Notes: a model not told the origin generated them from the letters alone. 64,000 nucleotides of DNA from Pseudomonas fragi (GCF_900105835.1 NZ_LT629783.1:4548501-4612500); one strand, 5' to 3'. Counted from the first letter of the stretch, positions 18,404 through 28,525 are shown. Translations and numbers: made by a program.

Positions 18404-19717
18404 ATGAGAGCGTCACGTCATTGCCCGGCGGTGTTGATCGCCGCGCCGGCTTCCGGTCAGGGCAAGACCACGGTTACCGCTGCTTTGGCCCGGTTGCATC
18501 GCAATCAGGGGCGCAAGGTGCGGGTGTTCAAGTGCGGCCCTGACTTTCTTGACCCCATGATCCTCGAGCGCGCCAGCGGTGCGCCGGTGTATCAGGTGGA
18601 CTTGTGGATGGTGGGAGCCGAGGAAAGTCGTCGCCTGCTGTGGGAAGCCGCCGGTGAGGCGGACCTGATCCTGATCGAAGGCGTGATGGGGTTGTTCGAC
18701 GGCACGCCGTCCAGTGCCGATCTGGCGCGACATTTTGGCGTGCCGGTACTGGGTGTGATTGATGGCACCGCAATGGCTCAGACCTTTGGTGCGCTGGCTC
18801 TGGGGCTGGCGCGTTATCAGCCGGACTTGCCGTTTGCCGGGGTGCTGGCCAATCGGGTTGGCACCGTGCGCCATGCACAGTTGCTTGAAGGCAGCCTGAC
18901 CGAAGGCTTGCGCTGGTATGGCGCGCTGTCCCGCGAAACCGGGATCGAGCTGCCCAGCCGTCACTTGGGGCTGGTGCAGGCCAGTGAACTGAATGATCTG
19001 GATGCTCGCCTCGACGCGGCGGCCAATGCCTTGGCCAGCACCTGTGAGGTAGCGCTGCCACCGCCGGTCGAGTTCGCCGCGCCTGAGCCGGTGGCTGTCG
19101 AGCCGCTGCTGGCCGGGGTGCGGATTGCCGTGGCCCGCGACGAAGCCTTTGCTTTTACCTACGGCGCCAGCCTGGAGTTGTTGCGTGACATGGGCGCCGA
19201 GTTGGTGTTCTTCTCGCCGATCCGCGATACCGCCTTGCCCGAGGCGCACAGCCTGTATTTACCCGGTGGTTATCCTGAATTGCATCACCTTGAGCTGTCG
19301 CGCAATGCGCCGATGCTGGAGGCGATTCGCGCCCATCACGGTGCCGGCAAGCCACTGCTGGCCGAGTGCGGCGGCATGCTTTACCTGCTCGATGCCCTGA
19401 CCGATGTTGACGGTCAGCGCGCCGAACTGGTGGGGTTGCTGGCAGGGGAGGCGACCATGCAAAAGCGCCTGGCGGCCCTGGCGTTGCAAGCCGTGGACAT
19501 GCCCGAAGGGCTGTTGCGCGGCCACACCTATCATCACTCGCTGACCAGCACCGCGCTCGAACCCATTGCTCGCGGCCTGAGCCCCAATGGCGGGCGTGGC
19601 GCCGAAGCGGTGTATCGCGAAGGGCGGATGACCGCTTCTTATGTGCACTTTTACTTCCCGTCCAATCCTCAGGCCATTGCCGCGTTGTTCGCGCCATGTG
19701 CCGTGAAGGTGCCATGA
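18404..19717 (+). CDS. cobB: Cobyrinate a,c-diamide synthase
   Basis: CobB (CbiA type) amidates the a and c side chains of cobyrinate using glutamine and ATP. The 437-residue protein has an N-terminal dethiobiotin-synthetase-like ATP site (APASGQGKTTVTAALA, about 14-30; KCGPDFLDP) and a C-terminal class I glutaminase domain with the nucleophile Cys in LLAECGGMLYL (about residue 322) and a late His in GHTYHHS. The stop overlaps bluB by 4 bases (ATGA). It is part of the riboswitch-led operon. Confidence 0.95.
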   Translation: MRASRHCPAVLIAAPASGQGKTTVTAALARLHRNQGRKVRVFKCGPDFLDPMILERASGAPVYQVDLWMVGAEESRRLLWEAAGEADLILIEGVMGLFDGTPSSADLARHFGVPVLGVIDGTAMAQTFGALALGLARYQPDLPFAGVLANRVGTVRHAQLLEGSLTEGLRWYGALSRETGIELPSRHLGLVQASELNDLDARLDAAANALASTCEVALPPPVEFAAPEPVAVEPLLAGVRIAVARDEAFAFTYGASLELLRDMGAELVFFSPIRDTALPEAHSLYLPGGYPELHHLELSRNAPMLEAIRAHHGAGKPLLAECGGMLYLLDALTDVDGQRAELVGLLAGEATMQKRLAALALQAVDMPEGLLRGHTYHHSLTSTALEPIARGLSPNGGRGAEAVYREGRMTASYVHFYFPSNPQAIAALFAPCAVKVP

Positions 19718-20364
19718 GCGATAACGCCTTTAGCCCGCAAGAACGCGCCGCCGTTTACCGCGCCATCGCCGAGCGCCGTGATATGCGCCACTTCAGTGGT
19801 GGCAGTGTGGCACCCGAGTTGTTGTCGCGTTTGCTGGAAGCGGCGCATCAAGCCCCAAGCGTGGGGCTGATGCAGCCGTGGCGGTTTATCCGCATTACTG
19901 ACCGCGAGTTGCGGGGCAAGATACAGGGCCTGGTGGAAGAGGAGCGGGTACGCACCGCAGATGCCCTGGGCCAGCGCTCCGATGAATTCATGACGCTCAA
20001 GGTCGAAGGCATCAACGATTGCGCCGAGGTGCTGGTGGCAGCCTTGATGGATGACCGCGAAAAGCACATTTTCGGTCGGCGGACGCTGCCGGAAATGGAT
20101 ATGGCGTCGCTGTCCTGTGCCATTCAAAACCTGTGGCTGGCCGCTCGTGTCGAAGGCTTGGGTATGGGCTGGGTGTCGTTGTTCGAACCGCAGGCCCTGG
20201 CTGATTTGCTGGGGTTGCCCACAGGGGCAAAACCGCTGGCGGTGTTGTGCCTGGGGCCGGTTGAAGCGTTTTATCCGGCACCGATGCTGGTGCTGGAAGG
20301 GTGGGCGCAAGCGCGTCCGCTCAGTGAACTGGTGTATGAGAATTATTGGGGGGTGAGTCCATGA
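19714..20364 (+). CDS. bluB: 5,6-dimethylbenzimidazole synthase BluB
   Basis: BluB breaks down reduced FMN with oxygen to give 5,6-dimethylbenzimidazole, the lower ligand of B12. The 216-residue protein is a nitroreductase-like flavoprotein: [31 protein letters not shown] and [12 protein letters not shown] are family signatures. The oxygen requirement fits an aerobic pseudomonad. The start at 19714 makes an ATGA overlap with cobB and another with cbiB downstream. Its place in the operon supplies the substrate for CobT. Confidence 0.94.
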   Translation: MSDNAFSPQERAAVYRAIAERRDMRHFSGGSVAPELLSRLLEAAHQAPSVGLMQPWRFIRITDRELRGKIQGLVEEERVRTADALGQRSDEFMTLKVEGINDCAEVLVAALMDDREKHIFGRRTLPEMDMASLSCAIQNLWLAARVEGLGMGWVSLFEPQALADLLGLPTGAKPLAVLCLGPVEAFYPAPMLVLEGWAQARPLSELVYENYWGVSP

Positions 20365-21269
20365 GTGTGGCGTTGCTGTGCGTCGCCGGGGTGGCGCTGG
20401 ATGCGTTGCTCGGCGAGCCCAAGCGCTGGCATCCGCTGGTTGCCTTTGGCCGTATGGCCGAGCGTATTGAGCAGCGTTTCAATTCCGGCGGCCGTGGCTG
20501 GCGCAGTCATGGCGTCACGGCCTGGGTGCTGGCCGTATTGCCGTTGACGATCCTGGCCACCGCCCTGTCCTGGCTGCCCTATGTCGGTTGGCTGGTGGAA
20601 ATCCTGGCGCTGTATTGCGCGTTGGGCATGCGCAGCCTGGGCGAGCATGTGCAACCGGTGGCCGAGGCGTTGCGTGCCAATAATCTGGATGAGGCACGCA
20701 CGCGGGTCGGGTACCTGGTCAGCCGCCAGACCAGTGAACTGGATGAGACTGAAGTGGCCCGCGCTGCCACCGAGTCGGTGCTGGAAAACGGCAGCGATGC
20801 CGTGTTTGCCGCGATTTTCTGGTTTGTGGTGGCCGGTGCGCCGGGCGTGGTGCTCTATCGTTTGAGTAACACCCTGGACGCGATGTGGGGCTATCGCAAT
20901 GAGCGTTTTGAGCGCTTTGGCTGGGCCGCGGCGCGGATTGACGATGTTCTTAACTATATTCCTGCAAGGTTGGTAGCACTGACCTACGCCGTATTGGGTA
21001 AAACCCGGCTGGCCTTGAAGTGCTGGCGCAAACAGGCGCCGCAGTGGGACAGCCCCAATGCTGGCCCGGTGATGGCGGCTGGCGCGGGGGCGCTGGGTGT
21101 GGAACTGGGCGGCCCGGCGATTTACCACGGCGAACTGCATGAGCGCCCGCAACTGGGTGAAGGCACGCCAGCGGATGCCGACTCGATCGGCCGTGGCTGG
21201 CAACTGGTGCAGCGTGGTGTGTGGCTGTGGTTGCTGATTCTGTGTGTGTGGAGTGAATTCTATGCTTGA
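20361..21269 (+). CDS. cbiB: Adenosylcobinamide-phosphate synthase (CbiB/CobD)
   Basis: An inner-membrane enzyme that joins aminopropanol phosphate to adenosylcobyric acid. The 302-residue protein has several hydrophobic segments (about 2-15, 52-80, 140-165, 285-302) and the family motifs [20 protein letters not shown] near the N terminus and [21 protein letters not shown] in the middle. It starts in an ATGA overlap with bluB and overlaps cobC by 8 bases. The Pseudomonas name is cobD; cbiB is used here to avoid confusion with the decarboxylase. Confidence 0.94.
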   Translation: MSVALLCVAGVALDALLGEPKRWHPLVAFGRMAERIEQRFNSGGRGWRSHGVTAWVLAVLPLTILATALSWLPYVGWLVEILALYCALGMRSLGEHVQPVAEALRANNLDEARTRVGYLVSRQTSELDETEVARAATESVLENGSDAVFAAIFWFVVAGAPGVVLYRLSNTLDAMWGYRNERFERFGWAAARIDDVLNYIPARLVALTYAVLGKTRLALKCWRKQAPQWDSPNAGPVMAAGAGALGVELGGPAIYHGELHERPQLGEGTPADADSIGRGWQLVQRGVWLWLLILCVWSEFYA

Positions 21270-22254
21270 GCACGGCGGACGTTTACGCAAGGCTGCGTTG
21301 CACTACGGCATTGCCGAGGCCGATTGGCTGGACCTGTCCACCGGTTTGGCGCCCTGGCCTTTTGCGATTCCTCAAGTGCCCGAGCGTGCCTGGGCGCGCT
21401 TGCCTGAGACCGACGATGGCCTTGAACAGGCCGCCTGTGCCTATTACGGGGCGCAGCAGGTGCTGCCGGTGCCGGGGTCGCAATGTGCCATCCAGTTGCT
21501 GCCGCGCCTGCGCCGCAGTGGCAAGGTTGGCGTGCTGTCGCCGTGTTACGCCGAGCATGCCCATGCCTGGCGGCACAGCGGGCATATCGTGCGTGAAATC
21601 ATGGAACAGGAGGTGGATTTCTACCTCGACACACTGGATGTGCTGGTGGTGGTCAACCCCAACAACCCCACGGGTTTGCGCCTGTCGGCAGAGCGTTTGC
21701 TGGAATGGCATGCGCGGCTGGTACAGCGCGGTGGCTGGCTGGTGGTGGACGAAGCCTTTATGGACAACACCCCCGAGCTGAGCCTGGCGGCCCATACCCA
21801 GCGTACCGGGCTGATCGTGTTGCGCTCGTTCGGCAAGTTCTTTGGCCTGGCGGGCGTGCGCCTGGGCTTTGTGCTGGCGGAGCCAAAGTTGCTCAAGTTG
21901 CTGGCCGAGCAAGTTGGCCCCTGGGCTGTCAGCGGGCCGACGCGAATTGTCGGGCAGGCTTGCCTGCTCGACACCGAAGGCCATAGCCGCCAGCGCGAGC
22001 GCAGTGACCTGGCCAGCGGGCGCCTGGAGCGTTTGCTGGGCTTGCACGATTTGCCGCCGCAAGGGGGCTGTGCGCTGTTCCAGTGGCTGATCACGCCCCA
22101 CGCCGAGCGTCTTTACGAATTTATGGCCCATCGCGGCATTTTGCTGCGCCTGTTCACCCACAACAGCAGCGTGCGTTTTGGCCTGCCCGCCGATGAGGCC
22201 GACTGGCAGCGCCTGGAGATGGCGCTGGCGGCGTACACCAAGGAAACCACATGA
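21262..22254 (+). CDS. cobC: Threonine-phosphate decarboxylase
   Basis: A PLP enzyme that decarboxylates L-threonine-O-3-phosphate to aminopropanol phosphate for the B12 nucleotide loop. The 330-residue protein belongs to fold-type [12 protein letters not shown] near the start, [23 protein letters not shown], and the PLP lysine in [18 protein letters not shown]. It overlaps cbiB by 8 bases and cobQ by 4, consistent with tight translational coupling of two enzymes that feed the same reaction. The name follows Pseudomonas use; CobD is the Salmonella equivalent. Confidence 0.93.
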   Translation: MLEHGGRLRKAALHYGIAEADWLDLSTGLAPWPFAIPQVPERAWARLPETDDGLEQAACAYYGAQQVLPVPGSQCAIQLLPRLRRSGKVGVLSPCYAEHAHAWRHSGHIVREIMEQEVDFYLDTLDVLVVVNPNNPTGLRLSAERLLEWHARLVQRGGWLVVDEAFMDNTPELSLAAHTQRTGLIVLRSFGKFFGLAGVRLGFVLAEPKLLKLLAEQVGPWAVSGPTRIVGQACLLDTEGHSRQRERSDLASGRLERLLGLHDLPPQGGCALFQWLITPHAERLYEFMAHRGILLRLFTHNSSVRFGLPADEADWQRLEMALAAYTKETT

Positions 22255-23702
22255 GTACGTTGATGGTGCAGGGCACCACATCCGATGCCGGTAAAAGCAC
22301 CCTGGTGACGGCCCTGTGCCGCTGGCTGACCCGTCAGGGCGTGGCCGTGGTGCCGTTTAAACCGCAGAACATGGCGCTCAACAGTGCAGTCACCGCCGAA
22401 GGCGGCGAGATCGGTCGCGCCCAGGCGGTACAGGCCCAGGCGGCCGGGCTGGCGCCGCACACAGACATGAACCCGGTGCTGCTCAAGCCCAACAGCGACA
22501 CCGGCGCCCAGGTGATTATCCACGGCCGTGCCGTGACCAGCATGAATGCAGTGGCGTACCACGACTACAAGGCCATCGCCATGCAGGCGGTCCTGGCCTC
22601 GCACCAACGCCTGAGTGCGGCGTATCCGGTGGTGATGGTCGAGGGCGCAGGTTCGCCGGCCGAGATCAACCTGCGTGCCGGCGATATCGCCAATATGGGC
22701 TTTGCCGAAGCGGTGGACTGCCCGGTGGTGCTGATCGCTGACATCAACCGTGGCGGGGTGTTTGCCCATCTGGTCGGCACTCTGGAGTTGCTGTCCGAGA
22801 CCGAGCAGGCACGGGTCAAGGGCTTTATCATCAACCGCTTTCGCGGTGACATTGCCTTGCTCCAGCCGGGGCTCGACTGGCTTGAGCAGCGCACCGGCAA
22901 ACCGGTGATCGGCGTGCTGCCATATGTGATGGACTTGCATCTGGAGGCCGAGGATGGCATCGACCAGCGCCAGACCGACAAGGTCGAGCAGGTGCTCAAG
23001 GTCGTGGTGCCTGTGTTACCGCGCATCAGCAACCACACCGACTTCGACCCGCTGCGCCTGCACCCGCAGGTCGACTTGCAGTTCGTTGGCCCGGGGCAGG
23101 CGATCCCGCCCGCCGATCTGATCATCCTGCCCGGCTCCAAAAGCGTGCGCAGCGATCTGGCCTATCTGCGCGCCAATGGCTGGGACACGGCCATCAGCCG
23201 TCACCTGCGCTATGGCGGCAAGTTGCTGGGGATTTGCGGCGGTCTGCAGATGCTTGGCGAGCAGGTTCACGACCCGTTGGGCCTTGAAGGCACTGCGGGC
23301 AGCAGCGCCGGGTTGGGCTTGCTGGCCTTCAGCACCGAGCTGGCTGCCGAAAAGCAGTTGCGCAACGTGCGCGGGCATCTGGCTTTGGAAAACGCCGCTG
23401 TCATGGGCTACGAAATCCACGCGGGCGTCACCACTGGCGCGGCGCTGGAGCAGCCGGCGGTGTATCTGGACGACGGCCGCTGCGACGGTGCACAAAGCGC
23501 CGACGGGCAGATTTTTGGCACCTACCTGCATGGCCTGTTCGAATCGCCCGCCGCATGCAGCGCGATGTTGCGCTGGGCCGGATTGCAGGATGTGCAGGCG
23601 GTGGACTACCACGCCCTGCGCGAGCGGGACATTGAGCGGCTGGCCGATCTGGTGGAAAACCATCTGGATACGGCTTATTTGCGCGAACTGTGCGCAATTT
23701 GA
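22251..23702 (+). CDS. cobQ: Adenosylcobyric acid synthase
   Basis: CobQ (CbiP) performs four glutamine-dependent amidations on adenosylcobyrinate a,c-diamide. The 483-residue protein starts with [19 protein letters not shown], the ATP site, followed by [13 protein letters not shown] and [16 protein letters not shown], which are diagnostic. The C-terminal glutaminase domain carries the nucleophile Cys in [12 protein letters not shown] (about residue 326) and the late His in [10 protein letters not shown]. It overlaps the preceding cobC by 4 bases. A 100-base gap with half of a REP element separates it from cobU. Confidence 0.96.
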   Translation: MSTLMVQGTTSDAGKSTLVTALCRWLTRQGVAVVPFKPQNMALNSAVTAEGGEIGRAQAVQAQAAGLAPHTDMNPVLLKPNSDTGAQVIIHGRAVTSMNAVAYHDYKAIAMQAVLASHQRLSAAYPVVMVEGAGSPAEINLRAGDIANMGFAEAVDCPVVLIADINRGGVFAHLVGTLELLSETEQARVKGFIINRFRGDIALLQPGLDWLEQRTGKPVIGVLPYVMDLHLEAEDGIDQRQTDKVEQVLKVVVPVLPRISNHTDFDPLRLHPQVDLQFVGPGQAIPPADLIILPGSKSVRSDLAYLRANGWDTAISRHLRYGGKLLGICGGLQMLGEQVHDPLGLEGTAGSSAGLGLLAFSTELAAEKQLRNVRGHLALENAAVMGYEIHAGVTTGAALEQPAVYLDDGRCDGAQSADGQIFGTYLHGLFESPAACSAMLRWAGLQDVQAVDYHALRERDIERLADLVENHLDTAYLRELCAI

Positions 23703-23747
23703 CAGGCCTGTCGCCTGATCCGGCATCCACCAGGATTGCGCTGAACC

Positions 23748-23781
23748 GGTGGGAGCCGGGCTTGCCCGCGATGGCATCAGC
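23748..23781 (+). repeat. Single REP unit inside the cob operon
   Basis: One unpaired REP core (GTGGGAGCCGGGCTTGCCCG) lies between cobQ and cobU. It is the only intergenic space of note in the operon. Confidence 0.75.
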
Positions 23782-23802
23782 GGCCTTTAGAGGTATACCA
23801 AC

Positions 23803-24324
23803 ATGCTGCAACTGATTTTGGGCGGTGCCCGCTCGGGCAAGAGCCGCCTCGCTGAAAAACTGGCGGCCGAGTCCGGCTGCGTCGTGACCTACATTGCCAC
23901 CAGCCAGCTGCTGGATGGCGAGATGAATGAACGCGTGCGCCATCATCGCGAACGCAGGCCCGGGCATTGGGCGCTGATTGAAGAACCCATTGAGCTGGCC
24001 CGCATACTGCGTGACAACGCGCGCGCCGATACCTGCCTGCTGGTCGATTGCCTGACCCTGTGGCTGACCAATCTGCTGATGCTGGAAGACTCGCAGCGCC
24101 TGACCGCCGAACGCGATGCGCTGCTGCAATGCCTGGCCGAGCTGCCGGGTGAAATTGTGTTTGTCAGCAACGAAACCGGAATGGGTGTCGTACCGCTGGG
24201 CGAATTGACTCGCCGCTATGTCGATGAAGCCGGTTGGTTGCATCAAGCCCTGGCCGAGCGTTGTCAGCGAGTCGTGCTGACAGTGGCGGGCCTGCCCCTG
24301 ACGTTGAAAGGAACTGCACTATGA
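23803..24324 (+). CDS. cobU: Adenosylcobinamide kinase / GTP guanylyltransferase
   Basis: A bifunctional enzyme that phosphorylates adenosylcobinamide and then transfers GMP to give adenosylcobinamide-GDP. The 173-residue length is normal. The P-loop is [15 protein letters not shown] at 4-18, followed by [14 protein letters not shown], the [10 protein letters not shown] segment that carries the guanylylated His, and [15 protein letters not shown]. The Pseudomonas name is cobP. It shares an ATGA overlap with cobT. Confidence 0.95.
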   Translation: MLQLILGGARSGKSRLAEKLAAESGCVVTYIATSQLLDGEMNERVRHHRERRPGHWALIEEPIELARILRDNARADTCLLVDCLTLWLTNLLMLEDSQRLTAERDALLQCLAELPGEIVFVSNETGMGVVPLGELTRRYVDEAGWLHQALAERCQRVVLTVAGLPLTLKGTAL

Positions 24325-25376
24325 GCACCCCCTGGTGGCTGAAACCCTGCAAACCGGTTGATCGTGACCAGCAAACGGCGGCTGGCGAGCGTCAGCAGCA
24401 GTTGACCAAGCCTGCCGGCTCCCTGGGCCAGCTGGAAGCACTGGCGGTGCAACTGGCCGGGCTGCAGGGGCGGCTCAAGCCCCGTGTCGATCAGGTGTGG
24501 ATCGGCATTTTCGCCGGTGATCACGGCATTGTCGCCGAAGGTGTCTCGGCCTATCCGCAGGCAGTCACCGGGCAAATGCTGCACAATTTTGTCAGCGGCG
24601 GCGCAGCGATCAGCGTGCTTGCCCGGCAGTTGGGCGCGCAGCTGGATGTGGTGGACCTGGGCACGGTCACGCCGATGCTGGAGCTGGCGGGTGTGCGGCA
24701 CCTGCAGTTGGGAGCGGGCACGGCCAACTTTGCCCAGGGCGCGGCGATGTCTGACAGTCAGGGTTTGAAAGCCCTGCAGGCCGGGCGCGACAGTGTGCTG
24801 CGGGCGCAGGCGGCAGGCAGCGAGCTGTTTATTGGCGGTGAAATGGGTATTGGCAACACGGCGTCCGCCAGTGCGGTGGCCAGTGCATTGCTTGGGTGCC
24901 CGGCTTCATTGTTGACCGGCCCGGGCACCGGCCTGGATGCCGCAGGCGTCAGCCATAAGGCACGGGTGATTGACCGGGCACTGGCGTTTCATGACGGGTA
25001 TCTCGACGATCCGCTGCAAACACTGTTTCGTCTCGGCGGTTTTGAAATTGCCGCGCTGGTCGGGGCCTATGTGGCCTGCGCCCAGGAAGGCATCGTGGCA
25101 GTGGTGGACGGGTTTATCTGCACTGTCGCGGCCATGGTTGCCGTGCGCCTGAACCCGCAGTGCCGCGAGTGGCTGGTGTTCAGCCATCGCGGAGCAGAGC
25201 AGGGCCATCGCCATGTGCTCGAAAGCCTGCAGGCCGAACCCTTGCTTGAACTGGGCCTGCGCCTGGGCGAAGGCAGCGGTGCTGCGCTGGCGGTGCCGTT
25301 GATGCGTCTGGCTTGTGATCTGCACGGGCAGATGGCGACGTTTGCTGAAGCCGCAGTGGCAGATCGCCCGGCATGA
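24321..25376 (+). CDS. cobT: Nicotinate-nucleotide--dimethylbenzimidazole phosphoribosyltransferase
   Basis: CobT moves the phosphoribosyl group from nicotinate mononucleotide to dimethylbenzimidazole, giving alpha-ribazole phosphate. The 351-residue protein has [17 protein letters not shown], the [18 protein letters not shown] signature, [18 protein letters not shown] and the catalytic Glu in the C-terminal [12 protein letters not shown]. It uses the product of BluB, encoded four genes upstream. The start at 24321 overlaps the cobU stop (ATGA) and lies near a GGAAC site; the frame is open from 24234 but the extension is inside cobU. Confidence 0.95.
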   Translation: MSTPWWLKPCKPVDRDQQTAAGERQQQLTKPAGSLGQLEALAVQLAGLQGRLKPRVDQVWIGIFAGDHGIVAEGVSAYPQAVTGQMLHNFVSGGAAISVLARQLGAQLDVVDLGTVTPMLELAGVRHLQLGAGTANFAQGAAMSDSQGLKALQAGRDSVLRAQAAGSELFIGGEMGIGNTASASAVASALLGCPASLLTGPGTGLDAAGVSHKARVIDRALAFHDGYLDDPLQTLFRLGGFEIAALVGAYVACAQEGIVAVVDGFICTVAAMVAVRLNPQCREWLVFSHRGAEQGHRHVLESLQAEPLLELGLRLGEGSGAALAVPLMRLACDLHGQMATFAEAAVADRPA

Positions 25377-25951
25377 GCGTGCAGCTGGATTTGCTGCGCC
25401 ACGGTGAGACCGAGCTGGGCGGCGGCTTGCGCGGCAGCCTGGACGATGCCTTGACGCCACTGGGCTGGGCGCAGATGCGCGATGCGGTCAAGGGGGGCGG
25501 GCCGTGGGACCGTATTGTCAGTTCGCCACTGCAGCGTTGCGCCTTGTTTGCCCGGGAGTTGAGCGCGCAGCTCGATATTCCCCTGTCCTTCGACAAGAAC
25601 CTGCAAGAACTGCATTTTGGCGCCTGGGAAGGGCAGAGCGCCGCAGCGCTGATGCAAACCGATGAGCAGGCCCTGGGCCAGTTCTGGGCTGATCCCTATG
25701 CCTTTACTCCACCGGAAGGTGAGCCGGTGCTTGAATTTTCGGCGCGGGTGCTGTCGGCAGTGGGCCGTTTGCAGCAGGATTTCGCCGGTGAGCGGGTGCT
25801 GGTGGTGTGCCACGGCGGGGTGATGAAACTGCTGCTGGCCCGGGCTCGCGGTTTGCCCCGCGAGCAACTGTTGCAAGTACCCGTGCTACACGGCGCCATG
25901 TTTGGCTTGCAGGTCGGCGCGGATGGCGAGTTGATCGAGGTTGGCGGGTGA
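25373..25951 (+). CDS. Alpha-ribazole phosphatase, histidine phosphatase family
   Basis: A 192-residue histidine phosphatase. The catalytic motif is [12 protein letters not shown] with the phosphoaccepting His at about residue 10, a second Arg in IVSSPLQRC, Glu in [10 protein letters not shown] and a second His in [12 protein letters not shown]. In the cob context it should remove the phosphate from alpha-ribazole phosphate or adenosylcobalamin phosphate (Salmonella CobC role). It overlaps cobT by 4 bases and shares one base with cobS. The symbol is left empty because cobC is already used in Pseudomonas for the decarboxylase. Confidence 0.9.
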   Translation: MSVQLDLLRHGETELGGGLRGSLDDALTPLGWAQMRDAVKGGGPWDRIVSSPLQRCALFARELSAQLDIPLSFDKNLQELHFGAWEGQSAAALMQTDEQALGQFWADPYAFTPPEGEPVLEFSARVLSAVGRLQQDFAGERVLVVCHGGVMKLLLARARGLPREQLLQVPVLHGAMFGLQVGADGELIEVGG

Positions 25952-26682
25952 TGCTGCCATTCTGGATTGCCCTGCAGTTTTTGAGCAGCTTGCCGATTCG
26001 CTTGCCCGGGATGCCGCAGCCTCAGGAACTGGGGCGCTCGTTGCTGTTTTATCCGCTGGTGGGGTTGTTGTTCGGTCTGCTGCTGTACGCGGTTAACGGT
26101 CTGCTGGCCGATACGCCGTTGATGTTGCACGCCGCCTTGTTGCTGACCCTTTGGGTGTTGCTCAGTGGCGGCTTGCATCTGGACGGTCTGGCGGACAGTG
26201 CCGACGCCTGGCTGGGCGGTTTTGGCGACCGTGAACGCACGCTGACCATCATGAAAGACCCGCGCAGCGGGCCGATTGCGGTGGTTGTGCTGGTGCTGGT
26301 GCTGTTGCTCAAGTTTTGTGCGCTGCTGGCGTTGCTGGAACAGGGCAATGGCGTCGCCTTGTTGATCGTGCCACTGATCGGGCGCAGTGCCTTGCTGGCA
26401 GTGTTTCTGACCACCCCTTATGTGCGGGCTGGTGGTTTGGGTCAGGCACTGGCCGATCACTTGCCGCGCAAGTCGGGCTGGTGGGTGCTGGGGCTCAGTG
26501 CCCTGGGCTGCGTAGTGTTGGCCGGTCATGCCGGGTTGTGGGCTCTGGGCCTGGCGGCACTGGGGTTTGTGTGGCTGCGCCGGGTGATGATGCGCCGCTT
26601 GGGCGGCACCACGGGCGATACCGCCGGGGCGCTGCTGGAATTGCTCGAAGTGCTGGTGCTGGTAGGTTTGGCGCTGATCTGA
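25951..26682 (+). CDS. cobS: Adenosylcobinamide-GDP ribazoletransferase (cobalamin synthase)
   Basis: An inner-membrane enzyme that joins adenosylcobinamide-GDP with alpha-ribazole (phosphate), the final assembly step. The 243-residue protein is mostly hydrophobic helices. The signature GGLHLDGLADSADAWLGG (about 70-88), followed by IMKDPRSGPIA, carries the metal-binding acidic residues of the family. The ATG at 25951 shares one base with the preceding stop; the long open frame from 25807 is inside the phosphatase gene. Also called cobV in Pseudomonas. A REP pair follows and ends the cob cluster. Confidence 0.94.
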   Translation: MLPFWIALQFLSSLPIRLPGMPQPQELGRSLLFYPLVGLLFGLLLYAVNGLLADTPLMLHAALLLTLWVLLSGGLHLDGLADSADAWLGGFGDRERTLTIMKDPRSGPIAVVVLVLVLLLKFCALLALLEQGNGVALLIVPLIGRSALLAVFLTTPYVRAGGLGQALADHLPRKSGWWVLGLSALGCVVLAGHAGLWALGLAALGFVWLRRVMMRRLGGTTGDTAGALLELLEVLVLVGLALI

Positions 26683-26698
26683 AGTTGCACGTGCTCTT

Positions 26699-26784
26699 GT
26701 GGGAGCGGGCTTGCTCGCGATGGTATCAACTCGATAAACCTGACACACCGAGCTGCCTGTATCGCGAGCAAGCCCGCTCCCACA
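26699..26784. repeat. REP pair at the end of the cob operon
   Basis: TTGTGGGAGCGGGCTTGCTC and its inverted copy, about 45 bases apart, lie 16 bases after the cobS stop. Confidence 0.88.
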
Positions 26785-26833
26785 AAAAAACCGGGCAGGC
26801 GGCACTGCATAAATCTTGATTCTCTTTTATTGC

Positions 26834-26845
26834 GGGTATATACAT
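26834..26845. promoter_or_regulatory. Candidate MarR-regulator operator, copy 1
   Basis: GGGTATATACAT lies 5 bases before the MarR start codon. Ten of its bases recur as the palindrome at 27288-27299 in front of the MFS gene. It overlaps the place where the ribosome site or early transcript would be, which would suit autorepression. Confidence 0.6.
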
Positions 26846-26850
26846 ACAAA

Positions 26851-27264
26851 ATGTTACCAACCCAGTGTTTATGTACCAATCTGCGGCGTGCGGCACGTGG
26901 CGTGAGCAGGCATTACGACGGGGCTCTCGATGGCTTCGGGATCAACGTTGCCCAGTATTCCTTGCTGTGCAATCTCAAGCGGCTCGATCAACCCAGCATT
27001 TCCACCTTGGCCGAAGCGATGGGGCTGGATCGCAGTACGTTGGGCCGTAACGTGCGGGTGCTTGAGGGGGCCGGGTTGCTGAAGATGACCGAGGGCGCAG
27101 ATCAGCGTAACCGGCTGGTGTGCCTGACCCAGGCAGGCGAGGATTGCCTCAAGGCCGCCTTGCCGGCCTGGGAGGCTGCACAGCAGCGTTTGATGGACCG
27201 CTTGGGTGAAGCCAAGCGCGCGCAGTTGCTACAACTATTGGATGAGTTGGCGGGTTCTGACTGA
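26851..27264 (+). CDS. MarR-family transcriptional regulator
   Basis: A 137-residue winged-helix regulator. Recognisable features are CLCTNLRRAARGVSRHYDGAL at the N terminus, AQYSLLCNL, the recognition helix region SISTLAEAMGLDRSTLGRNVRVLEGAG and the wing KMTEGADQRNRLVCLTQAGE. Members of this family repress a neighbouring exporter and release DNA on binding a small aromatic or oxidant. It lies 52 bases upstream of an MFS gene that shares its candidate operator. ATG 26851 is taken as the start; a TTG at 26830 would place the operator inside the coding region. Confidence 0.9.
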   Translation: MLPTQCLCTNLRRAARGVSRHYDGALDGFGINVAQYSLLCNLKRLDQPSISTLAEAMGLDRSTLGRNVRVLEGAGLLKMTEGADQRNRLVCLTQAGEDCLKAALPAWEAAQQRLMDRLGEAKRAQLLQLLDELAGSD

Positions 27265-27287
27265 AGGTCAGTCCCTCGATTATAAAA

Positions 27288-27299
27288 GGGTATATACCC
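27288..27299. promoter_or_regulatory. Candidate MarR-regulator operator, copy 2
   Basis: GGGTATATACCC is a perfect 12-bp palindrome, 17 bases before the MFS start codon. The same GGGTATATAC core occurs before the MarR gene. Confidence 0.65.
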
Positions 27300-27316
27300 G
27301 CTCCCGGAGAACAACA

Positions 27317-28525
27317 ATGACATCGGTGTGGCGCAACAGTGGTTGGGTACTGCTTGGCAGTGCGCTTATTTTGGCGCTGTCGTTGGGTGTAAGGCATGGG
27401 TTCGGGCTGTTTCTGCCGCCCATGAGTGCGCAGTTTGGCTGGGGGCGTGAGGTGTTTGCGTTTGCCATCGCCCTGCAAAACCTGATCTGGGGCCTGGCCC
27501 AGCCCTTTACCGGGGCGCTGGCGGACCGCTTTGGCGCTGCCAGGGTGGTGATTGTCGGTGGCGTCCTGTATGCGGTGGGGTTGTTGCTGATGGGTTTGTC
27601 GGATTCGCCGCTGTCGCTGTCATTGAGCGCCGGACTGCTGATTGGTATCGGGTTGTCGGGCACTTCGTTCTCGGTGATTTTGGGCGTGGTGGGCCGTGCC
27701 TTGCCAGCAGAAAAGCGCAGCATGGGCATGGGGATCGCCAGTGCGGCGGGGTCCTTCGGTCAATTTGCCATGTTGCCCGGCACCCTGGGCTTGATTGGCT
27801 GGCTCGGTTGGTCGACGGCGCTTCTGGTGCTGGGAGTGCTGGTGGCAATGATCGTGCCTCTGGTCGGCATGCTCAAGGATCGCCCGCTACCCAACCTGGG
27901 CGGCGAGCAAACCCTCAAGGAAGCGCTGCGTGAGGCCTGTTCGCACTCGGGCTTCTGGTTGCTGGCGTTCGGCTTTTTTGTCTGCGGCTTTCAGGTGGTG
28001 TTTATCGGTATCCACCTGCCGGCGTATCTGGTGGATCAGCATCTGCCTGCGACGGTGGGCACCACGGTGCTGGCGCTGATCGGCCTGTTCAATATTTTCG
28101 GTACCTATACCGCCGGCTGGCTGGGCGGGCGCATGTCCAAGCCGCGCCTGCTGACTGCGCTGTACCTGGCGCGCGCCGTGGTGATTGTGTTGTTCCTGTG
28201 GGCACCTGTAACGCAGTTCAGTGCTTACCTGTTCGGCATGGCGATGGGCTTTTTATGGCTGTCGACCGTACCGCTGACCAATGGCACGGTGGCGACCCTG
28301 TTTGGCGTGCGGAACCTGTCGATGCTGGGCGGCATTGTGTTCCTGTTCCATCAACTGGGTGCATTTTTGGGCGGCTGGCTGGGTGGCGTGGTCTATGATC
28401 AGACCGGTAGCTATGACCTGATCTGGCAGGTCTCGATTGTGTTAAGTCTGCTGGCAGCCGCCTTGAACTGGCCGGTGCGCGAGCGTCCGGTGGCCCGTTT
28501 GCAGGCGCAGGGGAGTTTGGGGTGA
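27317..28525 (+). CDS. MFS transporter
   Basis: A 402-residue inner-membrane protein with about 12 hydrophobic segments. The loop between helices 2 and 3 has the major-facilitator signature (GALADRFGAARVVIVGG). Gly-rich helices such as GMGIASAAGSFGQFAMLPG resemble the oxalate/formate antiporter and cyanate-type subfamilies. The substrate is not predictable from sequence. The ATG at 27317 follows a CCGGAGA ribosome site and the candidate MarR operator, so expression is probably controlled by the upstream regulator. It overlaps a 40-residue membrane peptide at the end. Confidence 0.9.
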   Translation: MTSVWRNSGWVLLGSALILALSLGVRHGFGLFLPPMSAQFGWGREVFAFAIALQNLIWGLAQPFTGALADRFGAARVVIVGGVLYAVGLLLMGLSDSPLSLSLSAGLLIGIGLSGTSFSVILGVVGRALPAEKRSMGMGIASAAGSFGQFAMLPGTLGLIGWLGWSTALLVLGVLVAMIVPLVGMLKDRPLPNLGGEQTLKEALREACSHSGFWLLAFGFFVCGFQVVFIGIHLPAYLVDQHLPATVGTTVLALIGLFNIFGTYTAGWLGGRMSKPRLLTALYLARAVVIVLFLWAPVTQFSAYLFGMAMGFLWLSTVPLTNGTVATLFGVRNLSMLGGIVFLFHQLGAFLGGWLGGVVYDQTGSYDLIWQVSIVLSLLAAALNWPVRERPVARLQAQGSLG

